This document shows, in pieces, positions 61,306 to 64,000 of a DNA stretch of 64,000 nucleotides. The DNA is from Alphaproteobacteria bacterium (GTDB lineage Bacteria > Pseudomonadota > Alphaproteobacteria > CALKHQ01). Position 1 is the stretch's first letter. Every line of letters starts with the position of its first letter. The translations under genes and the position numbers were made by a program. The stretch is taken from assembly GCA_041396705.1 (NCBI GenBank), contig JAWKYB010000010.1, positions 1 to 64,000 on the forward strand, given 5' to 3'. The notes beneath the pieces were generated by a model. That model did no database searches. It was given only the letters and a program-made list of their open reading frames with translations, and was not told the origin of the DNA.

Positions 61306-62508
61306 ATGGCCAACGAAAACCGTCCAGGCCCGGCAACGGGCGCGAAGTCCAGCCCTGCCGGCGATGCGGCGGCTTCGGCCGAGCCGCAGGTCGCACCGGC
61401 GCCCAATCCCGCCGCCCGGGAAAAGGCACCGGCCACGGCACAGCCTGCCGCTGCGCAGGATACCATTTCGGCCAACGGCGCGGCTCCGGCCACGGCAAAG
61501 CCCGCGCGCCGCAAGGCCCCCGCACGCAAAGGCGAAGCGGCGAAGCCGGCGGCCAAGGCCGGCAACGGCGCGACCCCCGCCAAGCCACGGACGCGGCGCG
61601 CGCGCACCAAGCAGATCGACGCCGAGAACGCCAGCCATCGCATCGCGGAGATGCGGCACGACCCGGCCGCGATCGCACGTGCCTTCGAGACCGGCGCCTA
61701 TCCCTATGCGCGCAAGATGCCGCGCAGCGCCTATGAGGCGCACAAGGCCGAGCTGCAGGTCGAGCTGCTGAAGGTGCAGGACTGGGTCAAGGCGACCGGG
61801 CAACGGATCGTGATCCTGTTCGAAGGGCGCGACGCGGCCGGCAAGGGCGGTACGATCAAGCGGTACATGGAACACCTGAACCCGCGCGGCGCGCGGGTGG
61901 TGGCGCTGGACAAGCCGTCGGAACGCGAGCGCACCCAGTGGTACTTCCAGCGCTACATCGAGCACCTGCCGGCCGGCGGCGAGATCGTGTTCTTCGATCG
62001 CTCCTGGTACAACCGTGCCGGGGTCGAGCGGGTGATGGGCTTCTGCGCGCCGAGCGACTATCTGGAGTTCATGCGGCAATGCCCGGAGATCGAGCGGATG
62101 ATGGTCCGCTCCGGCATCCGGCTGTTCAAATACTGGTTCTCGGTCACCCGCGAGGAGCAGCGCCGGCGCTTCGCCGCGCGCCGGCTGGAGCCGCTGAAGC
62201 AGTGGAAGCTGTCGCCGATCGACATGGCCTCGCTCGACAAGTGGGACGAGTATACCGAGGCGAAGGAAGCGATGTTCTTCCATACCGACACCGCCGATGC
62301 GCCGTGGACCATCGTCAAGTCCGACGACAAGAAGCGGGCGCGGCTGAACTGCATGCAGCACTTCCTGTCGTCGCTGCCCTATCCGGAGAAGAATACGCAC
62401 GTAGTGCGCGGGCCGGACCCGCTGATCGTCGGCTCGAGCGCCTTCGTGATCGGCCATCGCGCCGACATCCTCGACAAGACGGTGCATCCGGACCAACGCC
62501 ACCATTGA
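61306..62508 (+). CDS. ppk2: Polyphosphate kinase 2
   Basis: A 400-aa protein. Residues 1-105 are an Ala/Pro/Lys-rich disordered leader. The rest is a class-I PPK2 domain with Walker A (FEGRDAAGKGG), GARVVALDKPSERERTQWYFQRYI, Walker B (IVFFDRSWYNRAGVERVMGF) and the lid region (LFKYWFSVTREEQRRRF). PPK2 uses polyphosphate to phosphorylate nucleoside diphosphates. GGAG lies before ATG 61306. The end is followed by a strong hairpin. The long leader is basic and unlike short PPK2 proteins. Confidence 0.92.
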   Translation: MANENRPGPATGAKSSPAGDAAASAEPQVAPAPNPAAREKAPATAQPAAAQDTISANGAAPATAKPARRKAPARKGEAAKPAAKAGNGATPAKPRTRRARTKQIDAENASHRIAEMRHDPAAIARAFETGAYPYARKMPRSAYEAHKAELQVELLKVQDWVKATGQRIVILFEGRDAAGKGGTIKRYMEHLNPRGARVVALDKPSERERTQWYFQRYIEHLPAGGEIVFFDRSWYNRAGVERVMGFCAPSDYLEFMRQCPEIERMMVRSGIRLFKYWFSVTREEQRRRFAARRLEPLKQWKLSPIDMASLDKWDEYTEAKEAMFFHTDTADAPWTIVKSDDKKRARLNCMQHFLSSLPYPEKNTHVVRGPDPLIVGSSAFVIGHRADILDKTVHPDQRHH

Positions 62509-62510
62509 GG

Positions 62511-62539
62511 CCTGGGCCGCCCTTCGCGGGCGGCCCAGG
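62511..62539 (+). terminator. Hairpin after ppk2
   Basis: CCTGGGCCGCCC (62511-62522) pairs with GGGCGGCCCAGG (62528-62539) around TTCGC, a 12-bp perfect stem starting just after the stop codon. It is the clearest terminator in the window by stem length, though without a T-run. Confidence 0.7.
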
Positions 62540-62619
62540 GTGCTCGGAACAAAAAAAGAACATTGACAGGCGCCGGCGGCGCGGCTTACCTCGCGGGCGC
62601 AACAGCGAGGACCGGTGCG

Positions 62620-63045
62620 ATGGACCAGCGGATCAGCCTGATCACCCTCGGCGTCGCCGATCTGGCGCGCGCCCAGGCCTTCTACGAATCGCTGGGATGG
62701 GTCCGTTCGGTACGTGCGGCACAGGGCGTCGCCTTCTTCCAGACCGGCGGCTTCGCCTTCGGGCTCTATCCGCGCGACGAACTGGCCGACGATGCCCGCG
62801 TCGATCCCGCCGGCTCTGGGTTCCGGGCGTTCTCGCTGGCGCAGAACGCGCATTCTCGGGCCGAGGTCGACGCCGTTCTGGCCGAGGCGGCGGCAAAGGG
62901 GGCGACGCTGGTCAAGCCGGCCGAGGACGTGGCCTGGGGCGGCTATTCGGGCTATTTCGCCGACCCCGATGGCTTCCTGTGGGAAGTGGCGTGGAATCCC
63001 GGCTTCGCGTTGAACGCCGACGGCAGCCTGACCCTGCCGGACTGA
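62620..63045 (+). CDS. VOC-family (glyoxalase-like) protein
   Basis: A 141-aa protein of the vicinal oxygen chelate fold. It has RISLITLGVADLARAQAFYESLGW, the first beta-alpha module, and GGYSGYFADPDGFLWEVAWNP, the typical C-terminal module with the Glu metal ligand. Members include glyoxalase I, dioxygenases and antibiotic-binding proteins. ATG 62620 follows GAGGA. No neighbour suggests a substrate. Confidence 0.88.
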   Translation: MDQRISLITLGVADLARAQAFYESLGWVRSVRAAQGVAFFQTGGFAFGLYPRDELADDARVDPAGSGFRAFSLAQNAHSRAEVDAVLAEAAAKGATLVKPAEDVAWGGYSGYFADPDGFLWEVAWNPGFALNADGSLTLPD

Positions 63046-63275
63046 GCGCGGCGCGCCCGGCCGAACTCCGAAACGGCCAGGCGGCGCAAAGAGAAATCAA
63101 GTCTTTCCGGCCATCGGTATTTGGCGCGAATTTGTCGAAAGTTTTGTGCAAATGACTGCCGTGGGTTTGATGCTTGCGGCCGGCTGCGATAGTCAAACGG
63201 TTTAATCGATCATCAATACATTCATTTGAAAATACCCATTGGACTTGTCTCGCATTTGCTTCGGGATGGCCAACC

Positions 63276-63836
63276 ATGAAGGGCATCGTGTTCACAGCGT
63301 TTCTGGACCGGCTCGACGCCGATCTGGGGCCGGACGTCACCGAGGCCGTCATCGTCGACGCGGCGCCCGCCTCGGGCGGCGCCTATACCGAGGTCGGCGC
63401 CTACGATCACGGCGAGCTGGTCGCGCTCGTCCGCGCCGTCAGCGCGCGCACCGGCCGCCCGGTCGGCGACCTGATCCGCGACTTCGGCCGGCACATGCTC
63501 GGCTGCTTCCACGACCGCCACCCCGCCTATTTCGCCGAGCCCGGCGGCCTGCTCGCGTTCCTTGAGCGCGTCGACGGGCGCATCCACGCCGAGGTCCGCC
63601 GGCCGCATCCGGGGGCATGCCTGCCGGAGATCCGGACACGGCGCCTCGGCGCGGATTCGCTGGAACTGACCTACCGGTCCGAACGCCACCTGGGCGATTT
63701 CGCGGAAGGCCTGATCGCCGGTGCCGTCGACCGCTTCGGTGCGACGCACACGGTGGAACGCACCGACCTGCAGCAGGAAGGAGGCAGGCAATGCATAAGC
63801 TTCACCCTGACGCCGGCGCCGCCGAACGCACGCTGA
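63276..63836 (+). CDS. H-NOX heme NO/oxygen sensor
   Basis: A 186-aa H-NOX protein (MKGIVF start). It has GAYDHGELVALV, His104 in GRIHAEVRR as the expected proximal heme ligand, and Y133-S135-R137 (YRSER), the YxSxR motif that holds the heme propionates. Free-standing H-NOX proteins bind NO and control a partner histidine kinase or cyclase. The next ORF starts inside its 3' end (46 bp overlap) and is probably that partner. The upstream 230 bp is AT-richer and likely holds the promoter. Confidence 0.88.
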   Translation: MKGIVFTAFLDRLDADLGPDVTEAVIVDAAPASGGAYTEVGAYDHGELVALVRAVSARTGRPVGDLIRDFGRHMLGCFHDRHPAYFAEPGGLLAFLERVDGRIHAEVRRPHPGACLPEIRTRRLGADSLELTYRSERHLGDFAEGLIAGAVDRFGATHTVERTDLQQEGGRQCISFTLTPAPPNAR

Positions 63837-64000
63837 CGCCCGAGGCCCTTGCCCGGCGCCTGGCGCGCGAGACGCAGGCGCGGCAGGCGGCCGAGGCGCT
63901 GCTGGAAGGCAAGAGCCGCGAGCTCTATGAGGCCAACCGGGCCCTGAAGGAAACCGCCACATCGCTGGATAACCAGCGCCGCTATCTGAACACCATCCTC
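63791..64000 (+). CDS. H-NOX partner signalling protein, N-terminal fragment
   Basis: ATG 63791 has a perfect ribosome site (AAGGAGG), and the frame is open to the window end (70 codons). The visible part has ARRLARETQARQAAEALLEGKSRELYEANRAL, a coiled-coil linker common before PAS/kinase or GGDEF domains in H-NOX-associated signalling proteins. The functional domain is outside the window. The 46-bp overlap with the H-NOX gene implies tight coupling. Confidence 0.7.
   Translation, partial: MHKLHPDAGAAERTLTPEALARRLARETQARQAAEALLEGKSRELYEANRALKETATSLDNQRRYLNTIL

Overview
The window is about 70% G+C, densely coded, and looks like the chromosome of a free-living alphaproteobacterium, possibly of Rhodospirillales type. 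That placement is an inference from gene content: many ABC uptake systems with solute-binding proteins, Rieske and aconitase-X catabolic enzymes, single-domain receivers, H-NOX and sigma-54 control. I see no prophage, no CRISPR array and no intact insertion sequence.

Layout. 1-5.8 kb: a small ribbon-helix-helix-like gene, a secreted protein, and a carbohydrate ABC uptake set (binding protein and two permeases, no ATPase) behind an AGE-family sugar isomerase. 5.9-11.3 kb: a second ABC system of NMT1/THI5 type whose two permease domains are fused in one chain, with a 5-formyl-THF cyclo-ligase-like enzyme and a divergent RpiR-type regulator. 11.3-14 kb: a SAM methyltransferase and a class-B asparagine synthetase. 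14-24 kb: a large membrane wHTH/TPR protein with an internal duplication, a CheY-like receiver, a threonine-dehydratase-like enzyme and an RND efflux adaptor/pump pair.

24.1-30.6 kb is the most unusual part. Four co-directional genes encode a half-acidic N-terminal/Gly-rich protein, a protein with a HEVGH zinc-protease motif, a 556-aa protein of unknown function and a V8/trypsin-like serine protease. They are followed by a sigma-54 activator (GAFTGA motif). Upstream of the first gene lie a -24/-12-like element and two copies of one palindrome 42 bp apart, suggesting that the activator drives the cassette.

31.4-47.2 kb is a long minus-strand catabolic island: Rieske oxygenase and VanB-type reductase, GntR regulator, a complete branched-chain-type (Liv) ABC importer, GH114-like protein, GMC oxidoreductase, IlvD/Edd-type dehydratase (apparently frameshifted), FAD oxidoreductase, both aconitase-X subunits and a TauD-type dioxygenase. 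The substrate is not evident. 47.3-50 kb: HxlR regulator divergent from a GST/NTF2-like/tautomerase/cupin detoxification set.

50-64 kb: a diguanylate cyclase, a CAU-anticodon tRNA with encoded CCA, a two-component system, and two paralogous secreted proteins with nearly the same promoter palindrome and terminator, separated by a beta-lactamase-like gene. Then come a methyltransferase-like protein, a di-heme cytochrome c peroxidase, PPK2, a VOC protein and an H-NOX gene overlapping the start of a signalling gene cut off by the window end.
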